Positions 1-8,541 of a DNA stretch of 40,845 bases are shown here, in pieces. A program made the position numbers and the translations under genes. Under the pieces are notes generated by a model that searched no databases, was not told the origin of the DNA, and saw nothing but the letters and a program-made list of their open reading frames with translations. This DNA is from a virus: positions 1 to 40,845 of IMG/VR virus record IMGVR_UViG_3300008012_004058, one strand, 5' to 3'. Position 1 is the stretch's first letter, and every line of letters begins with the position of its first letter.

Positions 1-193
1 TAATAAGATCAATGCTGTTAGAACATTCTAAGTATTTTTTTTTAGGCCAAGATTTGCCAAAATAGAACAAATCATTGTTAAGTTTAACACTAAATCTACC
101 TCGCTCTCCTACATTAACCTTGCCATTTTTTAAAAAATACATAATGTACCCTATTTCATTCCAACGGCTATACTTAAAATAATACTTGGACAT
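1..193 (-). CDS. Unknown protein, cut by left edge (N-terminal 64 residues)
   Basis: An open frame starts at the ATG at 193 and runs off the left edge without a stop. It begins MSKYYFKYSRWNEIGYIMYF and is rich in Lys, Tyr and Phe. The start is supported by an AGGTGA Shine-Dalgarno a few bases upstream and by coupling to the previous gene: the TGA stop and this ATG share one base (TGATG). It is therefore the next cistron of the glycan operon. No family is recognisable from 64 residues, and there is no signal peptide or clear membrane helix. The short beta-like pattern with KNGKVNVGERGRFSVKL would suit a small beta-rich domain, but this is only an impression. Confidence 0.6.
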   Translation of the reverse strand, partial: MSKYYFKYSRWNEIGYIMYFLKNGKVNVGERGRFSVKLNNDLFYFGKSWPKKKYLECSNSIDLI

Positions 194-1695
194 CAATCAC
201 CTAATAATTTTCTTTTTAAAGTTTTCTTTCTTGTATTACGCAATTGCTCTACTGCATGAAATCCAAATCTTTTTTCTAATAGTCTCTCATATTCTGGTAA
301 GCTATTGTATCTATCCCATGCATAATCTCTAAATCTTAAAACTTCTGCTGCTGACAAATAATCTGTTGGCAAGTTTTGTGTTTCATATGCGTGTTGCGAG
401 TAACCTATATACTGGTCAGGAAGTTTTACTCCATTTGCTTTTGACTGTCTATATAACGGCGATCCTGGATAAGCCATAGCACAGTAAAAACTAGCCATTT
501 CAGTTAAGTTTTCTTTAGCAAACTGTAAGGTATTTTCCATACTTTTCTGCGTGTCTCCTGGTAATCCAAATATGTAATTTCCTGCTACTGCAATACCATG
601 CGATTGAATATTTGCAATCAATGTAGTAATGTTTACATCTTCAAACCCTTCTTTGTATATAATTTTTCTAGCTTCTATATCAGGATTCTCAATTCCTAAT
701 GCGAGCCATTTAACACCTGCACGTCTTAGTATTTCTAAATGCTCTGGTTTACAAGTGTCTACTCTAGCATATGCCCATATGTTAAAGTCATAGCCTCGTT
801 CAATGATTAACTCACATATTCTTACAAAATGTCTAGGATTAAGAACAAACAGTTCATCTGCAAATTTAATATTTTTAACACCTTTATCTGCTAGTATACC
901 AAGTTGATTAACTGTAAATTCCGGAGACCAAAATCTAAAGCCATTCATATGAGATGCGTCGAGTTGATCATTGCTAGATCTATTAATAATATTAATCATA
1001 CAAAAGGAACACTTATACGGACATCCTAAACTAGTATATATAGATGCAAAAGGTTCTTTTATTGAATTATTAGTCCAACTATGCCAGCCAGCTGTTCTAT
1101 ACCCACTGTTAGGATCTATTTTATTCCAATTTATTCCAGGCAAGATAATATCAAGGTTGCTTCTAGAAACAGGAATAGATGCTTCATTTAAATGTACACC
1201 TTCTGCATCCCTATATGCTATACCTTTGATGTAGGACAAGGACTTTGTTAAGTCCGAAGCTTGACTTAAATCGTGTAATGCTTGTACACCTTCATTTGTA
1301 AATGCAATGTCAATAAAAGAATGTAACTCAAGTGTTTCGACAGGCAATGCACTTACATGCCCGCCTACGAATCCTATTTTAATATTAGCATCTAATTGTT
1401 TTACAAGTTCTGCAACTTCTATTGCTCCGGTCATATTTTGCGAAGAAGCGCTCGGTTGTGCTCCATAGACAATAAAAACTGCCATTTCACATCTAGAGTC
1501 TTGTATCCTTGCCGCTGACTGTTCTGCAGTCAATCCTAAGACTTCGCAATCTAATATTTCTGTTCCTATACCTGCTGTTGATAGACTATTTTCTAAGAGT
1601 CCTGCCCAAATAGGTGTCTCTATAGCACTATCGGATGATGCTAAAGACTGAAATACTCTTTTTGCAGAATTTGCATGAATAAGCAAAAATTTCAT
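193..1695 (-). CDS. B12-binding domain radical SAM protein
   Basis: The 500-residue protein has the layout of the BchE/Elp3-like class of cobalamin-dependent radical SAM enzymes. An N-terminal Rossmann-type B12-binding-like region (about residues 1-150) contains GFVGGHVSALP, the usual GGxHxTxxP-like signature. The radical SAM core starts with C225-PYK-C229-SF-C232, the CxxxCxxC ligands of the 4Fe-4S cluster, followed by a TIM-barrel pattern with GIENPD and YIFGLPGDT. Members of this class methylate or rearrange unactivated carbons in lipids, cofactors and antibiotics; the substrate here is unknown. The start ATG overlaps the stop of the upstream gene by one base (TAATG). Its place among glycosyltransferases suggests it modifies a sugar or lipid of the same product, which is inference. 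Family call is firm, substrate is not. Confidence 0.85.
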   Translation of the reverse strand: MKFLLIHANSAKRVFQSLASSDSAIETPIWAGLLENSLSTAGIGTEILDCEVLGLTAEQSAARIQDSRCEMAVFIVYGAQPSASSQNMTGAIEVAELVKQLDANIKIGFVGGHVSALPVETLELHSFIDIAFTNEGVQALHDLSQASDLTKSLSYIKGIAYRDAEGVHLNEASIPVSRSNLDIILPGINWNKIDPNSGYRTAGWHSWTNNSIKEPFASIYTSLGCPYKCSFCMINIINRSSNDQLDASHMNGFRFWSPEFTVNQLGILADKGVKNIKFADELFVLNPRHFVRICELIIERGYDFNIWAYARVDTCKPEHLEILRRAGVKWLALGIENPDIEARKIIYKEGFEDVNITTLIANIQSHGIAVAGNYIFGLPGDTQKSMENTLQFAKENLTEMASFYCAMAYPGSPLYRQSKANGVKLPDQYIGYSQHAYETQNLPTDYLSAAEVLRFRDYAWDRYNSLPEYERLLEKRFGFHAVEQLRNTRKKTLKRKLLGD

Positions 1696-3008
1696 TACCG
1701 ATATAGTTCCTCAATTTTTTCAAACAACTCTATATAAGGATTAGTATCTATAAAAGTTTTAAGATGTTCTTGATTATATAAAAGTATATCCTTACAATTA
1801 TAATACAGATCATGCATGGTGTCAAGAGACATATTACCCAGTCTTCTAATTTCTTTCATCATTAATTGAACACGCTTCTTCTTGTTATCTTCTCTAGTAT
1901 ATGCTTCGTCAATATACGGTTCAAAAGTTTTAAAACCTAACTCGTGCAACAGTTGTATTGCACCAATATTTCCGTAGTGTATAAACGGATGTAAATTTAC
2001 AAATGGTCTAAACGTTTTTTCAGAATTAAAAGGATAATCGTTATTGATAAAATCTGTTTCAGATACAATACTTACATAACTATCAGTATACCACTGTTTA
2101 TTAGTTTGGTTTGATGGAAATCCTGTTTTGTCATCAAAATGATTAGTGTCAAGTTCTATTGGAATCATTGCATTAGCTTTATCAATTACGTCCTTAGGCA
2201 TATCAGCACCGTAATGTTCATAAAGCCAATTTTGTACAATGTCTGTTTCTTCCTGCATAGGTGAAATAAAACTTGCTAAACTTTTTTCTAATAAACCTGT
2301 ACGCACTAATTCGTATAATAGATAATATCTATGCTTTCGATTTGCCCTATTTAAAGTTAAAAAGTGCTTACTACGTTTAGATCCATCTAGGTCTGCCTCT
2401 CTTACTATATCAGCAGTATAATTTAGACTACCAACAAACGGAAAGTTCATCATTTCTTTTGCACTTTCGTGTGCAAAGAACGTCGAACTTTCGATAACAT
2501 GCATTTCTGTATTTTTTTGAATATTGCCAGCAACCATAATTAAATTTTTTAAATCCATTCCATAAGATCTAAAATAGTCTTCTATTTCTCGTATACCGTC
2601 TAACATAATCGGATCATGCGTAAGATTAATTATAATCTTAACCTTTCCTGATAGAATTAAATTACGCATCTTAGTTGACAGTGTATCCATAAGAGAATAA
2701 TGAATATTAGTATTTTTTGTATAACTGCCCTTCCATAAAACTTCAAAATGCAAAATCTCTAAAGGAAATAAGTAAGTTTCATTATCGTTAACATCTACTT
2801 CATCTGGACTTACTTGTTTTAATAGTCCTGGTTTAATTGTATATCGATGAAAATTATCGTGCCATCTAAAAGATACACCGACAGTCTCTTCTATTCTTTT
2901 TCTAATTTCTTCTTCATTAAAAAGATTAGAAGTTTCATATAAACAGGACTGATGTAACCCATTAGGTAATGCAATTCCATTTACCCATTTATCAAAAACA
3001 ACTTTCAT
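1695..3008 (-). CDS. Putative glycosyltransferase, paralogue of the gene at 4858
   Basis: A 437-residue soluble protein. Its C-terminal third aligns by eye with the product of 4858-6234: NSEKTFRPFVNLHPFIHYG, then LGFKTFEPYIDEAY, then IRRLGNMS and a closing DILLYNQEHL. The EK-F-[KR]P block followed by a Gly-rich turn resembles the nucleotide-sugar-binding part of GT-B fucosyltransferase/exostosin-type enzymes, so a glycosyltransferase is the best guess, not a proven call. A middle segment with LNRANRKHRYYLLYEL also has a counterpart in the paralogue. The start lies directly after the TAA of the upstream gene (TAAATG), giving tight translational coupling. No signal peptide or membrane segment is visible. 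It may add a different sugar than its paralogue in the same glycan. Confidence 0.6.
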   Translation of the reverse strand: MKVVFDKWVNGIALPNGLHQSCLYETSNLFNEEEIRKRIEETVGVSFRWHDNFHRYTIKPGLLKQVSPDEVDVNDNETYLFPLEILHFEVLWKGSYTKNTNIHYSLMDTLSTKMRNLILSGKVKIIINLTHDPIMLDGIREIEDYFRSYGMDLKNLIMVAGNIQKNTEMHVIESSTFFAHESAKEMMNFPFVGSLNYTADIVREADLDGSKRSKHFLTLNRANRKHRYYLLYELVRTGLLEKSLASFISPMQEETDIVQNWLYEHYGADMPKDVIDKANAMIPIELDTNHFDDKTGFPSNQTNKQWYTDSYVSIVSETDFINNDYPFNSEKTFRPFVNLHPFIHYGNIGAIQLLHELGFKTFEPYIDEAYTREDNKKKRVQLMMKEIRRLGNMSLDTMHDLYYNCKDILLYNQEHLKTFIDTNPYIELFEKIEELYR

Positions 3009-3638
3009 TTAGAAAACTACCCATTTACCAGTACCGTAATGAGGATATTTAGATTTATAGTTATAATGTATAACATCATTAGGTAAATCTCTTGTTTTAT
3101 TCCATGTTGCTACAGTCGGAGTTCTTGTACTAACTTCGTTATCTTCTACTACAAAGTATAATGGTAGATCGAAATTACGTGCGTACTTATGGACTTCATA
3201 AAATAGCCCAGTTTCAAAACACATATCTCCTATAAAGCACCAAACTTTATCATCAGTTCCGTTATCTTTGATAGACTTAGCAACACCTAATGCTATTGAA
3301 AGAGGTCCACCGACGATTGCACTACTATAGAATTTTTCATCGATGTTACAAACTGTAATAGATTTACCATCAAGTATTTCTTGTTCTAACCAATTAGGAC
3401 TTAGACCTTTTAACAAAGCATGATAATGACTACGCCATGTAGAAAATACCCAGTCGCTTGTTTTAATTCTTTTAAATATTTCTATCAACGAATCTTCATT
3501 ACCGTTACTTAAATGAACAGGTCCTCTAATCTTAGCACCTTCCCAATGTTCTATTATTTTATTTTCAAACTCAATTAGATCTTGTGCTGTAAAAATGCTT
3601 TCTCTCACCTGAGGATACTGTTCTAAATTTTTAATCAT
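3009..3638 (-). CDS. Short thiamine-pyrophosphate enzyme, E1-alpha-like
   Basis: The 209-residue product resembles the TPP-binding half of 2-oxoacid/acetoin dehydrogenase E1 alpha subunits. Matching blocks in order are GPVHLSNGNE (residues 39-48), VFSTWRSHYHALLKG (64-78), GGPLSIALGVAKS (110-122), and the TPP/Mg site FIGDMCFETG (135-144) followed after a normal gap by FVVEDNEVST (162-171). The usual GDG is GDM, but the Asp and the later Asn are kept. E1 alpha chains usually have over 300 residues, so the C-terminal part is missing, and no beta subunit is encoded nearby. It starts at an ATG after TAGGAAAA and overlaps the SGNH gene by 8 nt. In this setting a role in making an unusual sugar or acyl substituent, perhaps with a host partner, is plausible but unproven. 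Confidence 0.7.
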   Translation of the reverse strand: MIKNLEQYPQVRESIFTAQDLIEFENKIIEHWEGAKIRGPVHLSNGNEDSLIEIFKRIKTSDWVFSTWRSHYHALLKGLSPNWLEQEILDGKSITVCNIDEKFYSSAIVGGPLSIALGVAKSIKDNGTDDKVWCFIGDMCFETGLFYEVHKYARNFDLPLYFVVEDNEVSTRTPTVATWNKTRDLPNDVIHYNYKSKYPHYGTGKWVVF

Positions 3639-4341
3639 AATATTTTCCTAAATGACTATGTATGTGTTCTGCTACTACTCTGTGACCATCGACTGAAAAA
3701 TGTGAATCATCTATAGGATAATTTGGTAAGTCTAATAATCTATATTTATTAGTTGAAATATATCGACATAAATCAATGTTGTAATGAATGTTATCAAATG
3801 TCATCATGGTTTTACTTTCATCAGGCACTTCGTCTGCATCGTACAGAATCCACAATACATCAATTTTTTTGTTTTGTAGATATACAGTATATAAGTCAAT
3901 ATTTTTCATAAGGGTATTGAATTCGACTGTTCTGTTGTAAAAATATTTTTGATACAAGGTGTAGTATCGCTTGATATTTTTATCGTCAATTTCTAAATTG
4001 TTAACTGTAACAAAATCTTCTATTTGATTTGAGTAAATCATTATACGTGGCAACAGAGTTGTTTGCATAGTAACTAGAATATTGCTACCATCCTTAATAT
4101 CTTTTGTGTGCTCATATACGTTCTTAAAAATTAAATCGTTCGATGCTCTTGGAACTCCGTGATTTTCTACTTCACAATTTAGCATTTTTGCTAGTTGTGT
4201 AGGATATGCATTGGCATACATATAATTTCCATATTCATTAGGAGGATGCTTTTTTAACCACCTATGATACTCTGGTGAATTAAGGCCTGCGCCTTGTGTA
4301 AAACTACAACCAAAAGATAAAAGTTTATCGTATTGTTTCAT
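3631..4341 (-). CDS. SGNH/GDSL-family hydrolase or acyl-transferase
   Basis: A 236-residue soluble protein with SGNH blocks. Block I is FGCSFTQGAG with the nucleophile Ser13, the Asn block is NHGVPRASND (Asn68 or Asn60), and the C-terminal block V is DDSHFSVDGH with Asp211 and His214 in DxxH spacing. This family removes or moves acyl groups (acetyl and similar) on sugars and lipids; no signal peptide is present, so it should act in the cytoplasm of the infected cell. The ATG is preceded by AGGAAAGAG and overlaps the stop of the epimerase gene by 4 nt (ATGA). Its place between an RmlC-like epimerase and a TPP enzyme fits decoration of a nucleotide sugar or of a finished glycan, which is inference. 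Confidence 0.75.
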   Translation of the reverse strand: MKQYDKLLSFGCSFTQGAGLNSPEYHRWLKKHPPNEYGNYMYANAYPTQLAKMLNCEVENHGVPRASNDLIFKNVYEHTKDIKDGSNILVTMQTTLLPRIMIYSNQIEDFVTVNNLEIDDKNIKRYYTLYQKYFYNRTVEFNTLMKNIDLYTVYLQNKKIDVLWILYDADEVPDESKTMMTFDNIHYNIDLCRYISTNKYRLLDLPNYPIDDSHFSVDGHRVVAEHIHSHLGKYYD

Positions 4342-4868
4342 CTATCTCTTTCCTGTAAAATAGGATCTGTTGTAGGCCACTCTATTCTAAATCGAGGATC
4401 GTTCCACTTAATAACACCTTGATTCTTTTCGTCTACATAGTCGCCTTCGTAGAACATATTATAATGGAATATACAATCTGTTAGTGCATAGTGACCGTTA
4501 GCGTACCCAGGAGGTATTAAAACTTGATCTCTAGTCTTTTCTGATAGTATATAAGATTCCCACTTACCTGTTTTAAGATCAAGAACAACTAAATAGATAT
4601 CACCTACAAGAGCTTGTACAAGTTTATAAGTCTTATCATCATAATGCAAGCCTCTTAATACACCTTTGTAAGACTTACTAAATCTTCCGTGAACTTCGCT
4701 GTCTTTAGAAATAATTTCTGTTACAGGATGGTCGCTAGAATGATAAGTTGTAAAAATTTCTCCTCTGTATTCACGATATACAGAAGGTTTATAAATTGGA
4801 ACTTGTTTGCCAAACGTATTAAGATGCGAAACTATCCATTCGTTCCATTTTTGATTTTTATAGCTCAT
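4338..4868 (-). CDS. RmlC-like cupin, dTDP-4-keto-sugar 3,5-epimerase family
   Basis: The 176-residue product follows the RmlC pattern in full. It has YREYRGEIF near residue 31, the catalytic His block VLRGLHYDDKTYKLVQALVGD (split here at residues 70-90, His75), VVLDLKTGKW, the turn IPPGYANGHYAL (118-129, normally GFAHGF), FHYNMFYEGDY with the expected Tyr136, and the end WNDPRFRIEWP. RmlC epimerises C3 and C5 of dTDP-4-keto-6-deoxyglucose on the way to dTDP-rhamnose; relatives epimerise or isomerise other dTDP or CDP sugars. RmlA, RmlB and RmlD are not in the window, so it would act on a host-made intermediate or on genes outside the window. The ATG lies 11 nt inside the upstream gene. Family call is firm, exact sugar unknown. 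Confidence 0.85.
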   Translation of the reverse strand: MSYKNQKWNEWIVSHLNTFGKQVPIYKPSVYREYRGEIFTTYHSSDHPVTEIISKDSEVHGRFSKSYKGVLRGLHYDDKTYKLVQALVGDIYLVVLDLKTGKWESYILSEKTRDQVLIPPGYANGHYALTDCIFHYNMFYEGDYVDEKNQGVIKWNDPRFRIEWPTTDPILQERDR

Positions 4869-6234
4869 TTGCTTTTGCTTCCAAGAAATTTACAAAGTCT
4901 TTAGTTAAAGGCTCTGACTCGTAAATCTTTATTAAGTGCTCTCTATTGTGTTCTAAAATATCTTGCATTTCCCAATACCATGTATATATTTCATCTTCGG
5001 ACATTTCGCATAATCGTTTGACTTCTGAAACTATCATTTTTAAACGCTTGTGTGCAACTTTTTCATTATCATACGACTCGTCTATCCAAGGACTAAAAGT
5101 TTTAAATCCTAAATCTCTTAAATGCTGTAATGCACCCTTGAAAGAAAAGAAAAAGAAAGGATGATAGTTTCCTATCGGTTTAAAAACTTTTTCAGTTAAT
5201 GATTTATGATCTCCATGATAGTATGTTTCTGTGCATATATAAAAATAACTATTTCTATAAGGTTCTCGTGTTCGATCAGTCCATGCACTTACAGTATTCA
5301 TAGTAGTATCGGGCTCGTCGGCAAGTTTTTTTGGAAATAAATTAACCAATGACTCTGTTTCGACATCGTAATCTAAACTCCATTCAATCTTAACATGTTT
5401 TAACATTTGATCATTTAGCGAGGTTTTTTCAGATAGATAACTCCAATCACCGCGATCTAAAATTTGTTCACAATATAAAGAATACAGAAGTGCTTGTCGA
5501 TGATTTCTAGGACTTTTTATTTTCATTAAAAATCTAAAAGGACGTTTTCTACTTTTTTCTAACTCTGAATCCCATCGACCAGTTTTTGAATAATATTTAC
5601 TACTGTTCCACATAACAAACGGCCAATCACGCACTTGAATCTTTCGTTCATGGGGTTCAAACCATTCATCGTATATCTTATGGCCATTATGTGTATTAAA
5701 CACTAAAATAATTTGACTCGGTGGAATATAGGACGATTCTAAACATTTATGTAAATTTTCATATTCATGTTTTTCGATATAATTTTCCTGAGCTAAATCT
5801 AGAATTATAGTACATTTTTTGTTTTGAGCATCTTCTAATGCTTCTTGCGACATATACTTCCAAAAATAATTACCATTAAGTTTTGAAAATTGCCTAACTC
5901 CATGTGCTGCAAACTGATCTAAATGAGGACTTATCTTAACAACATAAAAATAATGACTACACTTTTGTTTTCCTTCGAATAATGAAGTATGTTTTATACT
6001 AGTTACTTCTTCTAAAGCATTTAAATTTGTTACTGTCCAACTGTTAGGCCAGTCTCCTAACTGATTATTAAATATCTGTCTACTAATATTAGATTCGCTA
6101 GGGTCAGTATAGGCGTTAAATCCGTTGCTTATATTATGTTGAGAGTGCATGTAATTCAACACAGCATGATTACTTTCTAAAGCATTAGGTAAAAAATATC
6201 CCGGAAAAACATAGTCATATAAAAAGTATATCAT
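4858..6234 (-). CDS. Putative glycosyltransferase, paralogue of the gene at 1695
   Basis: About 458 residues from the chosen start. The C-terminal part has SLTEKVFKPIGNYHPFFFF, LGFKTFSPWIDESYD, EVKRLCEMSEDEIY and DILEHNREHL, matching the 437-aa paralogue block by block. The EK-F-KP block recalls the donor-binding end of GT-B fucosyltransferase or exostosin-like enzymes, so the function is inferred. I chose the ATG at 6234 (MIYFLYDYVFPG) over the ATG at 6249 because it forms an ATGA overlap with the stop of the radical SAM gene, the usual coupling in this operon, with GGAAAA upstream; the longer start would add five residues. There is no signal peptide. The central part (RPFRFLMKIKSPRNHRQALL) is also shared with the paralogue. 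Confidence 0.6.
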   Translation of the reverse strand: MIYFLYDYVFPGYFLPNALESNHAVLNYMHSQHNISNGFNAYTDPSESNISRQIFNNQLGDWPNSWTVTNLNALEEVTSIKHTSLFEGKQKCSHYFYVVKISPHLDQFAAHGVRQFSKLNGNYFWKYMSQEALEDAQNKKCTIILDLAQENYIEKHEYENLHKCLESSYIPPSQIILVFNTHNGHKIYDEWFEPHERKIQVRDWPFVMWNSSKYYSKTGRWDSELEKSRKRPFRFLMKIKSPRNHRQALLYSLYCEQILDRGDWSYLSEKTSLNDQMLKHVKIEWSLDYDVETESLVNLFPKKLADEPDTTMNTVSAWTDRTREPYRNSYFYICTETYYHGDHKSLTEKVFKPIGNYHPFFFFSFKGALQHLRDLGFKTFSPWIDESYDNEKVAHKRLKMIVSEVKRLCEMSEDEIYTWYWEMQDILEHNREHLIKIYESEPLTKDFVNFLEAKANEL

Positions 6235-7622
6235 ATAGTATTTTTCCATTTATGATATTCTTCTTCCATTTCAGGAAACGTTTTAAGAAAATTAGTTCCA
6301 CGTCTTCTATCATGCTCATCAACAAATCTAATTAAATTTTTTCTATGATTAATTACATGGGGTTTTGTTTCGTGTTCTTCGTCGATGTATGTTGTTATTT
6401 CATATATACGTCTAAACTTTTCGGCTTCCCAATTAAAGAATTTCCTATTAGCTGATTCGTACCAGCCGTTGTTTTCTATGTTATCGTATACTAAAGAAAC
6501 CTGATCATATATATATCTTCTAAACTTTGCAGGCATAATATCAACTGCTTGATATCCAGGATGTCTCAAATAAGGAACATCAAGTATCATAGGCATGTGC
6601 TTAGCCTGCCAACCGCCGTATGTATCTTTAATTTCTAATATATCTTTAATAAGATTTTTAAAACTAAACAAACTTAAAAAGTTATATGTTGCCATATTAG
6701 TAAATGTACAATTTGGAACTTCAGTTAATACTTTGTTTATATTATCTAACCATTTGTTGTAGTCTAGTCCGTGTCTAATGTATTCTGCTTGTGCTCCTGT
6801 AGCTTCAGCACTTGTAAATATTTTAAATTTCTTAACCTTGCCTTCGCTACAGATTATTTTAATTTTTTCCATAAAGCGATTAAACACTCCGTCTGGAACA
6901 CACATATTACTGTTGACAGCAAACTCTAGGTCTGGTCTAGGATTTTCTATAAGATCGTCTAGTACTCGAAATGTATCTTTAGAAAGTAATGGCTCGCCGC
7001 CTGTAATACGGAAATGTTTGAGATCCTTTGATACATCGGGCCACCATTTCCAAAATGCTTCTACATAAGGATTGTAATCTTTATTTGGTATAGGCATAAC
7101 ACCTTGATCTTTAAGCCAATCAATACCGCCATGCGCAGTTGTAGTTGGATACGGTCCGTATTTCTGAACTTCTTCCATCCATTTACTACTAACTTGTGGT
7201 GAACAGTATGAGCATTTGAAATTACACACACTACTAAAACTTACTTCTAAATAACTAGGATTAACATTATCATCCCAAGGTTTTTGAATAATTTCTGGAA
7301 TATAAGATTCAGCCCAGGGTTCTTTGGACTTATATGTTCTATCACTTATTTCGTTATTGTCTTCTACACGCCAACAATAGTCACACTCTTTAGGCCTATC
7401 ACCTTCGAGCATTTGCTTACGTTGTAACTTCTTAAATTTTGTATTATGTAATGCACTAGAATTACCTTCTAATTCTTCAACAGGTATTTTGTGAGGTACT
7501 GGATGATGACAACTATGCGTCTGTCCGGTATGTAGGTGTAGTGTAACTTGTTTCCACTTAGCTACACAAAAACTGCAACTAACAGGATCTAGATTTTCTT
7601 TTTTCCATACTTCAGGTGTCAT
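6231..7622 (-). CDS. Radical SAM protein with extra N-terminal Cys cluster (twitch/SPASM-like)
   Basis: About 463 residues starting at the ATG at 7622, which has GAGG about 8 nt upstream; a TTG four codons earlier overlaps this ribosome site and is unlikely. The radical SAM ligands are C133-NFK-C137-SY-C140, followed by FRITGGEPLL, the GGEP SAM-binding motif. Before the core lie C16-SF-C19, C38 and C80-DY-C83, a spacing that could hold an auxiliary Fe-S cluster as in SPASM/twitch proteins, here placed at the N-terminus. Radical SAM proteins of this kind are frequent in marine T4-like phages, and their substrates are mostly unknown. The gene overlaps the GT2-like gene by 11 nt. Its place among glycosyltransferases points to sugar or peptide modification of a surface structure, which is inference. 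Confidence 0.85.
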   Translation of the reverse strand: MTPEVWKKENLDPVSCSFCVAKWKQVTLHLHTGQTHSCHHPVPHKIPVEELEGNSSALHNTKFKKLQRKQMLEGDRPKECDYCWRVEDNNEISDRTYKSKEPWAESYIPEIIQKPWDDNVNPSYLEVSFSSVCNFKCSYCSPQVSSKWMEEVQKYGPYPTTTAHGGIDWLKDQGVMPIPNKDYNPYVEAFWKWWPDVSKDLKHFRITGGEPLLSKDTFRVLDDLIENPRPDLEFAVNSNMCVPDGVFNRFMEKIKIICSEGKVKKFKIFTSAEATGAQAEYIRHGLDYNKWLDNINKVLTEVPNCTFTNMATYNFLSLFSFKNLIKDILEIKDTYGGWQAKHMPMILDVPYLRHPGYQAVDIMPAKFRRYIYDQVSLVYDNIENNGWYESANRKFFNWEAEKFRRIYEITTYIDEEHETKPHVINHRKNLIRFVDEHDRRRGTNFLKTFPEMEEEYHKWKNTI

Positions 7623-8541
7623 TATTATCCTCAATTAAAAATGGTTCTTTGTTTATTCTTTTTGGCACTTGATAAACTGTTTTAAAAAATTTACTTTGTT
7701 GATCACTTAGTGGAGATATTGATATCGGAATATTTAATTCTTTTATCAAAGTTTTACCTAAATCCTGTATTGTAGACATTAGTGTTTCATCAGTAACTTC
7801 TAATTGGTTCCAAAAATTATTCAAATACGAAAAGTCACGTACATTTATAAAGTTCCAGTCTGTACACATTGTCATATACAACCCCTGTCTTGCACCAAAT
7901 ATCGCCCATAGTCCGTTTTCTACATCTGCACCGATCATTTGCCAAATATAAAGTCTATGTAAATTTTGCCAATATCCGTCATACAGTTTACTTGTATCAG
8001 GCTTCATTCCCTGATCAAGTGACATCTTAACACCTTCACGAAAACCAGCACGCCATGCTTGCTGTGGAGTTGCATTATTATACACATCACTAAAAGTAGT
8101 ATTCATTTGGATATAGCGCATGTCCCAACAAAAGTCAACTTGACCTTGCGGATTTCCTGGTTCAGCATTTTCATGTGTACGCATATTGAGAACATAACTC
8201 TTTGGCCAACATTTAAGTCCGCCATTTCCATATACTAATCCGTTTATAACATTTTTTCCACACCAGCTAACAACACTATGATCTAACTGTGCTTCAGGTT
8301 TAAAATTTATAATTTGTTGTATATAATTAGCATATACTATATTGTCAGCATCTACAGTTATAAATCTATCAGTTTCGCTTAATTCTGCGCAAGCCTTGTG
8401 TGCAGCATCCGAGCCTTCTACTCCGTGGACACGTTTAGCCCATGGTATTTTACTACACAAGTCTGCATAGTTTTTTTCTGCGTTGGGCTCGTCGTAACTT
8501 AAAAAGATAACATCATAGTCTGCTACTTTAATTGAATTCAT
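7612..8541 (-). CDS. GT-A glycosyltransferase, GT2-like
   Basis: A 309-residue soluble protein. The N-terminus alternates strands and helices like a nucleotide-sugar-binding fold: DYDVIFLSYDEPNAEKNY (8-25), then KRVHGVEGSDAAHKAC (36-51), then RFITVDADNIV (59-69) with a DAD metal-binding triplet at residues 64-66. This is the GT2/GT-A pattern. The rest, with Trp- and Tyr-rich stretches, is not assigned; it probably forms the acceptor site. The ATG has GAGGTAG upstream and overlaps the stop of the 295-aa gene by 4 nt (ATGA). No membrane anchor is present, so it likely acts in the cytoplasm on a nucleotide sugar donor. Donor and acceptor are unknown. Confidence 0.7.
   Translation of the reverse strand: MNSIKVADYDVIFLSYDEPNAEKNYADLCSKIPWAKRVHGVEGSDAAHKACAELSETDRFITVDADNIVYANYIQQIINFKPEAQLDHSVVSWCGKNVINGLVYGNGGLKCWPKSYVLNMRTHENAEPGNPQGQVDFCWDMRYIQMNTTFSDVYNNATPQQAWRAGFREGVKMSLDQGMKPDTSKLYDGYWQNLHRLYIWQMIGADVENGLWAIFGARQGLYMTMCTDWNFINVRDFSYLNNFWNQLEVTDETLMSTIQDLGKTLIKELNIPISISPLSDQQSKFFKTVYQVPKRINKEPFLIEDNNDT

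Noticed and set aside
3009-3638. TPP enzyme gene as a decayed pseudogene
   Set aside because: The frame is intact, has a good ribosome site, overlaps the upstream gene and abuts the downstream one, and keeps the cofactor residues; a short functional form is more likely.
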